From the NCBI GenBank assembly GCA_023411775.1, contig JAEYOL010000247.1, positions 1 to 20,953 of the forward strand: 20,953 nt of DNA, in the 5' to 3' direction. Every line of letters starts with the position of its first letter. Position 1 is the first letter of the stretch. Under the pieces are notes generated by a model. The model was not told the origin of the DNA and did not search any database. It saw only the letters and a list, made by a program, of their open reading frames with translations. This DNA comes from Bacteroidota bacterium. GTDB taxonomy: Bacteria; Bacteroidota; Bacteroidia; Chitinophagales; Chitinophagaceae. The translations under genes were made by a program, and so were the position numbers. This document shows, one piece after another, positions 14,169-20,953 of this stretch.

Positions 14169-14184
14169 CTCAATTTTGCTGCCA
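14169..14184 (-). promoter_or_regulatory. Sigma-54-like -24/-12 motif before the lone receiver gene
   Basis: Minus strand TGGCAG-CAAAA-TTGAG, 29 nt before the ATG. TGGCA and TTG are exact; 8 of 10 fixed positions match. Confidence 0.45.
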
Positions 14185-14226
14185 AAGCCGTCCACTATTT
14201 TTTTATCTCGCCAAAAAATCCAAGTC

Positions 14227-14242
14227 CGGCATGATTTGAGCA
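14227..14242 (+). promoter_or_regulatory. Sigma-54-like -24/-12 motif before the NtrC-type regulator
   Basis: CGGCAT-GATTT-GAGCA, 55 nt before the ATG. The GG and GC dinucleotides are present at the exact 12-bp pitch, but the TT before GC is lost. It would imply autoregulation. Confidence 0.3.
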
Positions 14243-14297
14243 TATATGTGATTTGTTAAAAAGTAAATTTAATTTTCATTAACCCTTCAACTTCAGT

Positions 14298-15728
14298 ATG
14301 ATGAGAAAAAAAATCCTCATTATCGACGACGATTTGGATTTATGTACACTGCTAGGCAGGTATCTTTCGAAAAACGGGTTTGATATAGAAATGGCTCATT
14401 CAGGGGCTAAAGGAATCGCGAAGTTCAATGAACAGCGATTTGATATGGTGATCTGCGATTACCGGCTGGGTGATATGGAAGGCATCAAAGTGCTGACCAC
14501 CCTGCGTAAAGAAAACCCGTCGATAAAAGTTTTGATGATTACGGGTTATTCTGATATTAAAACTGCGGTGGAAGTGATCAAACTTGGCGCCTTTGATTAT
14601 ATCGTTAAGCCTCTGATTCCTGACGAGGTACTGAGTGTACTGAATAAGGCTATGATCCAACCTGAGATTGCAAAGCCAAAAGCAGGTGAAGCGGGCTCAG
14701 ATACCGGCCGCCGCAAACAAGCTGCCGTTACTGATAATAATGGTGAATACATGATCGGTAAGTCAGCCGCTACAAAAGCTTTGTATGATCAGATCAATAT
14801 TGTAGCGGCAACTAATTATAGTGTGATATTATATGGTGAGAGTGGTACCGGTAAAGAAGTGATCGCGAAAACCATCCACGATATGAGCAGCCGTAAAGGC
14901 AAACCTTTCGTTGCGATGGATTGCGGTACACTTTCAAAAGAACTTGCCGGAAGTGAGCTTTTCGGACATGTAAAAGGCGCTTTCACCGGAGCTTTACAGG
15001 ATAAAGAAGGCCATTTTGAACTTGCGGATGGTGGTACCTTATTTTTGGATGAGGTGGGGAATCTCTCCCTCGATGTACAGGCTACGCTATTGCGGGTAAT
15101 CCAGGAAAGGAAGTTCAAACGCGTGGGCGGAAATAAAGAAACCAATGTGGATGTACGTATCATTGTAGCGTCGAATGAAAACCTGCAGGAAGCCTATCGC
15201 AAGGGTAAATTCAGGGAGGACCTTTATCACAGGTTCAATGAATTTTCAATCAACCTGCCTTCCCTGCGAAGCCGTCGGGACGATATTTTGGCATTTGCAG
15301 ATTTCTTCCTGGCCAAGACAAATGCCGAACTTGGAAAGAACGTAATCGGGTTTGAGGATGATGTGCTACAGACATTTTTACAATATTCCTGGCCGGGGAA
15401 CCTGCGCGAATTCAGAAACGTGGTTAGAAGAGCTGTATTATTAACACCTGAAGATCAGAAGATCAATACCAGTTCACTACCCTGGGAGATCAATAATATT
15501 GAGCCGTTGCATACACCTGCTCCCGACCAGTCTGCTAAACCGGTTAATACCATCTTAAACTCTACACCAAGAAAAGAACTGGATCTGAAAGATGCAGCCA
15601 ATCGTGCGGAATATGAAACGATCATGGCCGTATTACAACAGGTCAACTTCAATAAAAAGAAAGCAGCCGAGGTTTTGAATATCGACCGCAAGACGCTTTA
15701 CAATAAGATCAAGAATTTCCAGGAGTAA
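14298..15728 (+). CDS. NtrC-family sigma-54-dependent response regulator
   Basis: A 476-residue transcription activator. The receiver (about 5-120) has D11/D12, phospho-acceptor D54 (VICDYRLGD), T82 (MITGY) and K104 (YIVKP). The AAA+ domain (about 152-385) has Walker A GESGTGKE (180-187), the sigma-54 contact loop GAFTGA (228-233), Walker B GGTLFLDE (245-252), the REDLYHR arginine region (306-312) and WPGNLREFRNV (365-375). The Fis-type helix-turn-helix is at the C-terminus (NFNKKKAAEVLNIDRKTLYN, 450-469). Every element needed to drive sigma-54 polymerase is intact. It probably receives phosphate from the CHASE3 kinase two genes away. It is the natural candidate to act on the -24/-12-like motifs of this block. 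Confidence 0.97.
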   Translation: MMRKKILIIDDDLDLCTLLGRYLSKNGFDIEMAHSGAKGIAKFNEQRFDMVICDYRLGDMEGIKVLTTLRKENPSIKVLMITGYSDIKTAVEVIKLGAFDYIVKPLIPDEVLSVLNKAMIQPEIAKPKAGEAGSDTGRRKQAAVTDNNGEYMIGKSAATKALYDQINIVAATNYSVILYGESGTGKEVIAKTIHDMSSRKGKPFVAMDCGTLSKELAGSELFGHVKGAFTGALQDKEGHFELADGGTLFLDEVGNLSLDVQATLLRVIQERKFKRVGGNKETNVDVRIIVASNENLQEAYRKGKFREDLYHRFNEFSINLPSLRSRRDDILAFADFFLAKTNAELGKNVIGFEDDVLQTFLQYSWPGNLREFRNVVRRAVLLTPEDQKINTSSLPWEINNIEPLHTPAPDQSAKPVNTILNSTPRKELDLKDAANRAEYETIMAVLQQVNFNKKKAAEVLNIDRKTLYNKIKNFQE

Positions 15729-15752
15729 GCATATACCAGCTTACAATAAAAA

Positions 15753-15791
15753 AAGGCGGAAAGAAGTTACAATCAAACTTCTTCCCGCCTT
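15753..15791. terminator. Terminator shared by the NtrC-type and T9SS cargo genes
   Basis: A long stem, 7 bp plus 8 bp around one mismatch (15753-15768 with 15776-15791), with a 7-nt loop. The minus strand continues into TTTTTTATT, so it is a strong terminator for the gene ending at 15813. On the + strand the tail is only weakly T-rich. Confidence 0.8.
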
Positions 15792-15812
15792 CATTCTTCC
15801 CGGCAATAGTAT

Positions 15813-17057
15813 CTAATTTTCGAGCACCAAAACTTTTTTACTATATACTGTTTTGTTGTGCTCGTCTATCACTTTTACAAGATAAAATCCTTTTGTTGTT
15901 GCCGGGGGCAGATTCACGGTTCTTGTCTGGCCTTTGCCTAACATTGCTGCCTGTGTTTGGGTAACCTGCCTTCCCAGGGCATCCTTCACTTCTACCCGGT
16001 ATTTACCACCTTCTGTATTAAACTGGACGGTGAATTGATCATGGGTTATGGGGTTGGGATATACCTGCACCCTGCCATCGTCCACTTCATCACTGCTGGG
16101 GAGCAAACGTACAAACGGTACAGCTTTTCTTACACTCAACAGGTTGCTGTTGGCGAGGTCTGCAGTCCGCCATCCACCTAAAGATTGTGCTGGCTTAGCA
16201 ACCCAGGTCTTACTATCAACCGTGTACATAATTTTATCGTCGGCTGCACTTGTTATGAGTATGCTGTTATTGTCATCTACGGCCGCACCATTTACAGTGA
16301 ATGTAGGTGGCAGTCCTGATACGGCGCCCAGGTGAGTTGCAACCTTGCTTTCAATATTTATTTTAAAAATATTGGTGCGGTTAGAAAAGAGATAAAGGTT
16401 TCCATCATCGTCGGCCACCATATCACCACCATAACTGATACAGGCATTATGCACGGATACCTGGTTGTTGGAAGGATGATCTGTAATGGCTCCAAGATCA
16501 GTAATCGTAATTTTTTTCCCGGTGGTGAAACGTAGAAGGTGGTTCGCATCATTGGTAAGTGCATAGCCATTACCATCGGGTCCTATCGTCATACGTGTGA
16601 TGATATTGCTCTGGTCGGATGCTTTAACAGTCAGTCCTTCCATTTCGGGCGTGGACACAAAGTAAACCTTCATCGTTTTCAGGTCGATATAACGCAACTG
16701 GTTAATGAACATCGGCGTGTAGTAAATGCGCTGATTTTTCCGATCGTAAGCAATAGCCGCAACGCCAGTGGCAAAGGGCGCGTTGGCATGTTTTCCAAAG
16801 CGCTCATCCGAGAAAGGTTGCGATAAAGGTTTCTTGGAAGCCTCGTCGTAGGCTACAGTTGCTTCATCACTGCCATTCAGGATCACTTCACTAAAGGCGC
16901 CGGTGTTGAGGTCAATCTTTCTTAGAAAACTCCAGTTGGCGCCATCTTTTTTCATATCAGTGATCGCATATGCAAAGCGGTCGGTTTGTGCGCTGGAGGC
17001 CAGGGTTATAAAAAGCAGACAGGAAAAAATTCCCCGGGTGAGTAGATTTCTTTTCAT
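15813..17057 (-). CDS. Secreted beta-propeller-like protein with T9SS type A sorting domain
   Basis: Exported protein of 414 residues; the ATG at 17057 starts the signal peptide KRNLLTRGIFSCLLFITLASSAQ (an upstream TTG adds two residues and is not needed). The middle has repeats that look like propeller blades, such as GVAAIAYDRKNQRIYYTPMF, MTIGPDGNGYALTNDANHLL and DMVADDDGNLYLFSNRTNI. No catalytic motif is recognised. The last 80-85 residues form a type A sorting domain: VQVYPNPI, then VEVKDALGRQV, and the ending GFYLVKVIDEHNKTVYSKKV. This routes the protein through the type IX system to the cell surface or medium. It is monocistronic with its own terminator. The binding partner or ligand is unknown. 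Confidence 0.9.
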   Translation of the reverse strand: MKRNLLTRGIFSCLLFITLASSAQTDRFAYAITDMKKDGANWSFLRKIDLNTGAFSEVILNGSDEATVAYDEASKKPLSQPFSDERFGKHANAPFATGVAAIAYDRKNQRIYYTPMFINQLRYIDLKTMKVYFVSTPEMEGLTVKASDQSNIITRMTIGPDGNGYALTNDANHLLRFTTGKKITITDLGAITDHPSNNQVSVHNACISYGGDMVADDDGNLYLFSNRTNIFKINIESKVATHLGAVSGLPPTFTVNGAAVDDNNSILITSAADDKIMYTVDSKTWVAKPAQSLGGWRTADLANSNLLSVRKAVPFVRLLPSSDEVDDGRVQVYPNPITHDQFTVQFNTEGGKYRVEVKDALGRQVTQTQAAMLGKGQTRTVNLPPATTKGFYLVKVIDEHNKTVYSKKVLVLEN

Positions 17058-17162
17058 AAACAATCCGTTTGATGGTAAATTTTTGGTGGAAATATTAAGT
17101 TACGATTTTTCCTAATCAGAAAGAAGAGCATTTTGATGACCGGAGCGTTTTTTTTGACCTAT

Positions 17163-17198
17163 AAAAACCCCTCCCGCCAGCCGGCGGGAGGGGTTTTT
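17163..17198. terminator. Very strong terminator after the T9SS remnant
   Basis: A perfect 16-bp stem (17163-17178 with 17183-17198) with a 4-nt loop and A/T ends, 19 nt past the remnant's stop codon on the minus strand. It is probably the original terminator of the lost gene. Confidence 0.9.
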
Positions 17199-17216
17199 GA
17201 TATAAAGTGCTGAGCT

Positions 17217-17414
17217 TTAGTTTTTCATAATCTTTTCAGTCATTTTACTATCCTCTGTTACCAGTTCCAGGACGTGTAAACCAGGCTTAAAGCCATCCAA
17301 ATCCTGCAATACCACGATATTGATTCCGGGTTGGAGGGTCAGTTTTCGGCTAATCTCCCGCTGGCCGGGGGCGTTGTAAATATTTACCGTCAGGACGATT
17401 CCCTGCCGGCTTTT
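17217..17414 (-). pseudogene. Orphan 3' remnant of a T9SS cargo gene (sorting domain only)
   Basis: The minus-strand frame from 17414 to the TAA at 17217-17219 encodes about 65 residues including VNIYNAPGQREISRKLTLQP, INIVVLQDLDGFKPGLHVLE and a TEKIMKN end. This is the second half of a type A sorting domain. There is no start codon, signal peptide or promoter, and a TGA closes the frame at 17415-17417, next to the terminator of the upstream gene. The downstream terminator is still in place. The simplest reading is that the 5' part of a cargo gene was deleted or replaced. It differs in sequence from the sorting domain of the gene upstream, so it is not a recent copy of it. Confidence 0.75.
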
Positions 17415-17426
17415 TCAAACAAAAAA

Positions 17427-17453
17427 ATCCCCTCTGCTTTTTGAAGAGGGGAT
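17427..17453 (-). terminator. Terminator of the frameshifted T9SS cargo gene
   Basis: A 9-bp perfect stem (17427-17435 with 17445-17453), followed on the minus strand by a run of seven T. It lies 22 nt past the restored stop codon at 17475, which supports 17475 as the real gene end. Confidence 0.85.
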
Positions 17454-17474
17454 GTGATTTGGGTTGAAAAAAAG

Positions 17475-18931
17475 TTACCGTGCAACAGAGAATTTTGTAA
17501 CCGTTGACACTCCTTCATTCAATACCTGGAGAATATAAGTACCAGGTTGTAACCTGTCGAGGTTGTTGATCGAAATGCTATTAGTGCCTTCAGAAACTTT
17601 ATTCTTTGTTGTAATAAAAGTTTACCTGAAATATCAACCACCCTGAGTTCTATCGATGATGAATTAGTTGAAGTAAAACGCACCGTTGTAGCGCTGCTGG
17701 CTACAGGGTTGGGGCTTATGGTAATTCCATTTATGGCTTTAGAATCCTTTTTAACCATCACAACAGAGCTATAGGAGAATTTGCCATCAATATCAACCAT
17801 CTTTAAGCGATAATAGAATGTGCTGCCATTTACATTCGAAAGATCTTCGGACCAGTCGTACTGGTTACGTCCCGAATTACCTGAAGCTCTTTTTTCTCCT
17901 ACTGCAACAAAATCGGCGCCTGGAAGACTGCGTTCAATAACATATTTCTCAAAATTCATTTCACGATCGGATGACCATTTCAAATCTGCATGATTATTAT
18001 TGTACGACGCGGAGAAGCTCAGCAGGTCGACGGGCAGTGTAGACAGGGATGGAAAATTAAAACATCCAAGGCGCGAACCATATTGCCTAACAGGACGCCC
18101 GCCGTTACTTCCAGGATTATAGTCATAGCCCATTCTTACCGTAATACCTGGCTGGGCGTTGGCATAAGAGAATGATGATGCAACCTGGGCGCAACGAGAT
18201 ACACCGCTTCTTTCATACACTGTGCCGGCAAAACCGGTCCAGTTGTCGCCAGCATCGGTATAGTTATAAGAGGAGAGCTCTGTTACGGCATTGGCAAGTA
18301 CGGATGGGTTATGATCCGACAGTTTTTTGGCAAGACCTGTTTCGCGGAACCAGCTACCTGCAACGCCACTATTTACATTATTGGCATTGCCGCCATCGAT
18401 GTCGTAATGAACATAATTGAGGTTTGACAGGCTAACAGGTGTAGCGAAGTCCGCGTTGGTCCCGTTATTCGTGCCGTTGATGTTTTTGTAAAATTTCATG
18501 CTGAATTGAACGTAACCCCTGCGGTTGCTGCTGCTTAAGTTTTGATCGGGGCTGATTCTTGGCGCGAAAAAGTTGACGATCGAAACTCCAGCCTGGTCCA
18601 CCGCGTTGTCATCATCGATGTTGTCGAGAACGGCATTGTAAAGCTGGTCGATGGTTACTTCCACATTCACCGTAACGCCACCAACAGTGGCCATATTTCT
18701 GAATCGCCACACAGCGTTCTGACCCAGGTGATTTGAGTTATTTCCCCGATGGTACACACCATCGCGATGGCTGCCTACTACGGTATTGCTGGTAGGAGGA
18801 CAAACATCAATGTTAGGGTTGGTTGTGCAATTGTTTACACTGCCGGGCGCGGGTGCGGGAGGCAAAGGAATTTGCGCATTGGCCATCATGGCCGCTGATA
18901 AAATGATCAGCAAAGTGTAGATCTGTTTCAT
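17475..18931 (-). CDS. Secreted protein with T9SS type A sorting domain, frameshifted near its end
   Basis: Exported protein with a signal peptide (MKQIYTLLIILSAAMMANAQ) and a large N-terminal module (about 21-295) rich in Asn/Gly/Ser, which I do not recognise. Next comes the common Bacteroidota linker LPVDLLSFSASY and a fibronectin-like module (about 300-395, YVIERS, FYYRLKMVDIDG), then a sorting domain starting ISPNPVASS. The frame breaks after Q442. As read, it continues RIKFLKAL and stops at 17519. Inserting one base in the A run at 17605-17607 restores a perfect sorting-domain end (KNKVSEGTNSISINNLDRLQ, then GTYILQV and TKFSVAR) with a stop at 17475-17477, 485 residues in all. As it stands, the product would lack a working secretion signal. 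Confidence 0.85.
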
Positions 18932-19301
18932 GTCGTGATTTTATATATGTCTTCAGTTTGGGTACAAGCTTTCGAAGACACTGGATTTTACACGGCATTA
19001 ACAGGATCTGTGATTCAGAAACGCTCTAAATAAAAAGTCAATAAATGCGGATTGTCGGGTACGGTAATTTACAGGATGTAATGGGAGAGGCTTTGTGAAG
19101 GAGAATTGGGTACGCTTGATTAATTGTTACGTTTTTCGGGAGGATCGAAGGAAGTATTAAGGGTAAAACTAATATCTGCATTGGGATTATGCAAGCATTT
19201 TAATGAAAAAGTTTTTTAATATCGACAGATTTAAACATTCATTAGCCTGATACAATCTTTAATAATCAGGCAATTGTGATATGTTTTTGTAAATTGTAAA
19301 A
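18932..19301. other. 370-bp divergent spacer without a gene
   Basis: This lies between the divergent T9SS cargo gene (minus) and the glycerate kinase gene (+). I see no ORF of note, tRNA or riboswitch. It contains AT-rich tracts near 19200-19230 and the inverted repeat listed separately. TATGTTTT near 19280 is a one-off match to a TAnnTTTG box for the kinase. Confidence 0.6.
19245..19271 (+). promoter_or_regulatory. Inverted repeat before glycerate kinase
   Basis: GCCTGAT (19245-19251) and ATCAGGC (19265-19271) form a perfect 7-bp inverted repeat with a 13-nt spacer, 30 nt before the ATG. It has the look of a dimeric repressor operator, although a loose RNA hairpin is also possible. Confidence 0.4.
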
Positions 19302-20405
19302 ATGAGGATCGTTGTTGCCCCCGACAAGTTCAAAGGAAGTCTCAGCAGCTTTGAGGTATGCGAAGCGCTGCGGGAAGGTTTTCGTCAATTCAGAAACGAT
19401 ATAGAGGTGCAAGCTTACCCGATGGCAGATGGCGGCGATGGATTTGCGTCAGTATTAAAACATTATTTAAATACGCAAACTGTTTTTGTCGAAACCGTGG
19501 ACCCGCTGGGCCGGCCAATAAAGACACAATATGAATGGGATCAACAGCGCGGATCAGCAGTGATTGAAATGGCCCTGGCCAGCGGACTCGTGTTGCTGAA
19601 GAAAGAGGAACGCAATCCGCTATTGGCTTCCACATATGGAACAGGGTTGATGATAAAGGAAGCGATCAGCCATGGCGCAAGCAGGATAGTCCTGGGTTTG
19701 GGTGGAAGTGCAACCAATGATGCGGGTACCGGAATACTTTCTGCGCTTGGTTTCCGGTTTTTTGACCAGAATGATGTTCCCATCACTCCTTCAGGAGGCA
19801 GTTTGAATGCGATCAAAAAAATCGAAACCCCTGACCGGATCCCCGATGTAAGTTTTGATGTAGCCTGCGATGTTCAAAATACGATGTATGGTAATAATGG
19901 CGCCGCTTTTATTTATGCGCCTCAAAAAGGCGCTGATGCCACCCAGGTCAAGTTGCTGGATGAGGGCTTAAGAAATTTTGCCGGGGTAATAAAAAACCAT
20001 ACAGGAAGGGACGTGTCCGCTATCCCGGGTACTGGTGCTGCAGGTGGTATTGCTGCAGGGCTTCTCCCTTATTTTAACGTAAATATGAAGAAAGGAATTG
20101 AAATGATCGTGGAAGCCGGTCGAATAAAAGATGCATTGCCCGGGGCGCAATTACTGGTCACCGGTGAGGGCAGGATCGACAGACAAAGCAGCACTGGCAA
20201 AGTGGTAGGGTACCTGTCATCCCTTGCAAAAGAGTATGGTGTACCATGCCATGCGATTTGTGGCGAGTCGGATTTAAAAGAATCTGAATGGAGGGAACTG
20301 GGTTTGCAAAGAGTTGTTTCACTGGTAGATGCAAACACCACCAGGGATGAAACGATGAGGGCGACCAGGGAATATATCATTAAAAAAGCGTCGCAATTGT
20401 TGTAG
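19302..20405 (+). CDS. Glycerate kinase (GarK/GlxK family)
   Basis: A cytoplasmic enzyme of 367 residues that phosphorylates D-glycerate with ATP, usually to 2-phosphoglycerate, feeding glycolysis. The family motifs are intact: APDKFKGSL (6-14), PMADGGDGF (40-48), GLGGSATNDAGTG (132-144), and TGEGRID (287-293) followed by QSSTGK (295-300). Length is normal for the family. It stands alone, divergent from the T9SS cargo gene and convergent with the thioesterase gene. No glyoxylate or glucarate pathway genes are visible here, so the glycerate source is unknown. The inverted repeat just upstream is a possible operator. Confidence 0.95.
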   Translation: MRIVVAPDKFKGSLSSFEVCEALREGFRQFRNDIEVQAYPMADGGDGFASVLKHYLNTQTVFVETVDPLGRPIKTQYEWDQQRGSAVIEMALASGLVLLKKEERNPLLASTYGTGLMIKEAISHGASRIVLGLGGSATNDAGTGILSALGFRFFDQNDVPITPSGGSLNAIKKIETPDRIPDVSFDVACDVQNTMYGNNGAAFIYAPQKGADATQVKLLDEGLRNFAGVIKNHTGRDVSAIPGTGAAGGIAAGLLPYFNVNMKKGIEMIVEAGRIKDALPGAQLLVTGEGRIDRQSSTGKVVGYLSSLAKEYGVPCHAICGESDLKESEWRELGLQRVVSLVDANTTRDETMRATREYIIKKASQLL

Positions 20406-20416
20406 GAATTGTTTTC

Positions 20417-20836
20417 TTAATGAAGCGGTTTGCCTGTCCTGAAACAGGTTCCTTTAAATACCGCAACCACATACTCGCGTTGATTGGTTATATTGATATG
20501 ATAGAGTCCCGTTGATCTGCCATTATGTATTTCCCTGGCTTCAGCCGTGAGAATATCGTCAACATGAACAGGCTTTGTAAAATTGATGGATGTATCAAGC
20601 GCGACAGACAGATTATTCCGGTTATTACAGGCAAAAGCAAAAGCGCTATCAGCCAATGAAAACGCAACCCCTCCGTGTACAATTCCAAAACCATTGATCA
20701 TTTCTGGTCTTACGGTCATTTTTATTTTACTGTACCCTTCTCGGATTTCAAGCAGTTCGATTCCCAGCCACTGGCTGAACAAATCGTTTTTCATCATGTG
20801 ATCGACTACCTGTTTTGCTTTGAGATCATCGGCCAT
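20417..20836 (-). CDS. paaI: Hotdog-fold acyl-CoA thioesterase, PaaI type
   Basis: A 139-residue single hotdog domain. The conserved stretch NGFGIVHGGVAFSLADSAFA has H54-G55-G56 and the catalytic acid D63. The later SINFTKPVHVDD strand and the SGLYHINI-like core (here STGLYHINIT) agree with the PaaI subgroup. PaaI hydrolyses stray phenylacetyl- or hydroxyphenylacetyl-CoA and so frees CoA during phenylacetate breakdown. The gene directly upstream on the same strand is an enoyl-CoA hydratase end, 37 nt away, which suits a phenylacetate operon continuing beyond the window. It ends 11 nt from the convergent glycerate kinase gene. Confidence 0.92.
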   Translation of the reverse strand: MADDLKAKQVVDHMMKNDLFSQWLGIELLEIREGYSKIKMTVRPEMINGFGIVHGGVAFSLADSAFAFACNNRNNLSVALDTSINFTKPVHVDDILTAEAREIHNGRSTGLYHINITNQREYVVAVFKGTCFRTGKPLH

Positions 20837-20873
20837 GTGTGTGGTATTGTTTAAATAATAGTTTCCTGGTGAA

Positions 20874-20953
20874 CTACTCGCCCCTGAACACCGGTTTTCT
20901 TTCTTCCATAAAGGCGTTCACTCCTTCCTGGTAGTCTTTGGTGACTGCAGCTC
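20874..20953 (-). CDS. Enoyl-CoA hydratase/isomerase, C-terminal end (partial, PaaG-like)
   Basis: The minus strand at the right edge reads AAVTKDYQEGVNAFMEERKP, then VFRGE and a TAG at 20874-20876. The EGVNAFxEKRKPVFxG ending is the usual C-terminus of crotonase-family enzymes, including PaaG, the ring-epoxide isomerase of phenylacetate degradation. The adjacent paaI favours that role, but the catalytic part lies outside the window, so PaaG, PaaF or another crotonase cannot be told apart. Confidence 0.85.
   Translation of the reverse strand, partial: AAVTKDYQEGVNAFMEERKPVFRGE

Noticed and set aside
1..20953. Search for CRISPR arrays, tRNA or rRNA genes, transposases, phage genes and att sites
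   Set aside because: None seen by eye on either strand; repeats found are short and isolated.

Overview
The window comes from a Bacteroidota chromosome, most likely a Chitinophagaceae-like soil or freshwater bacterium. The signs are two secreted proteins with type IX secretion (T9SS) sorting domains, an S46 dipeptidyl-peptidase, a DUF6970-like small protein, few Shine-Dalgarno sequences, TAnnTTTG-like promoter boxes, and moderate GC with AT-rich spacers. There is no rRNA, tRNA, CRISPR array, insertion sequence or phage gene.

Layout. (1) 1-5387: the 3' tip of an unidentified + strand gene, then a minus-strand block reading obg, an S46 dipeptidyl-peptidase (DPP7 type), a small outer-membrane-like protein and a dipeptide epimerase. 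This looks like housekeeping plus peptide scavenging. (2) 5388-5964: a small DUF6970-like gene (+), a shared terminator, and an intact TPP riboswitch aptamer on the minus strand with no thiamine gene behind it. (3) 5965-12272: a stress-type accessory block with a GsP39-like SDR, a DUF1328 membrane peptide, a small PRPP-synthetase-named protein, a DUF2383 four-helix protein, a 58-residue basic peptide, topoisomerase IB, a PNPOx-like protein with a small partner, a DAO-type FAD oxidoreductase and a DUF5670-like membrane peptide. (4) 12307-15728: a CHASE3 sensor histidine kinase, a lone receiver protein (minus), and an NtrC-type sigma-54 activator. (5) 15753-18931: two T9SS cargo proteins, the second frameshifted inside its sorting domain, with an orphan sorting-domain remnant between them. 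(6) 19302-20953: glycerate kinase, a PaaI thioesterase and the 3' end of an enoyl-CoA hydratase.

The most interesting signal is in blocks 3 and 4. Four divergent gene pairs (SDR/DUF1328, topoisomerase IB/PNPOx, DAO/DUF5670, receiver/NtrC) each have a short spacer with two outward-facing copies of a motif close to TGGYAT-N5-TT. Most copies lie 20-30 nt before the start codon. This resembles the -24/-12 promoter of sigma-54, and a sigma-54 activator with a candidate kinase sits at the end of the block. I infer a local, self-contained sigma-54 stress regulon. By eye, the housekeeping genes in the window lack the motif at matching positions. The second standout is the orphan TPP riboswitch in the 3' region of the SDR gene. 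All functions are read from sequence motifs and general family knowledge; no searches were run.
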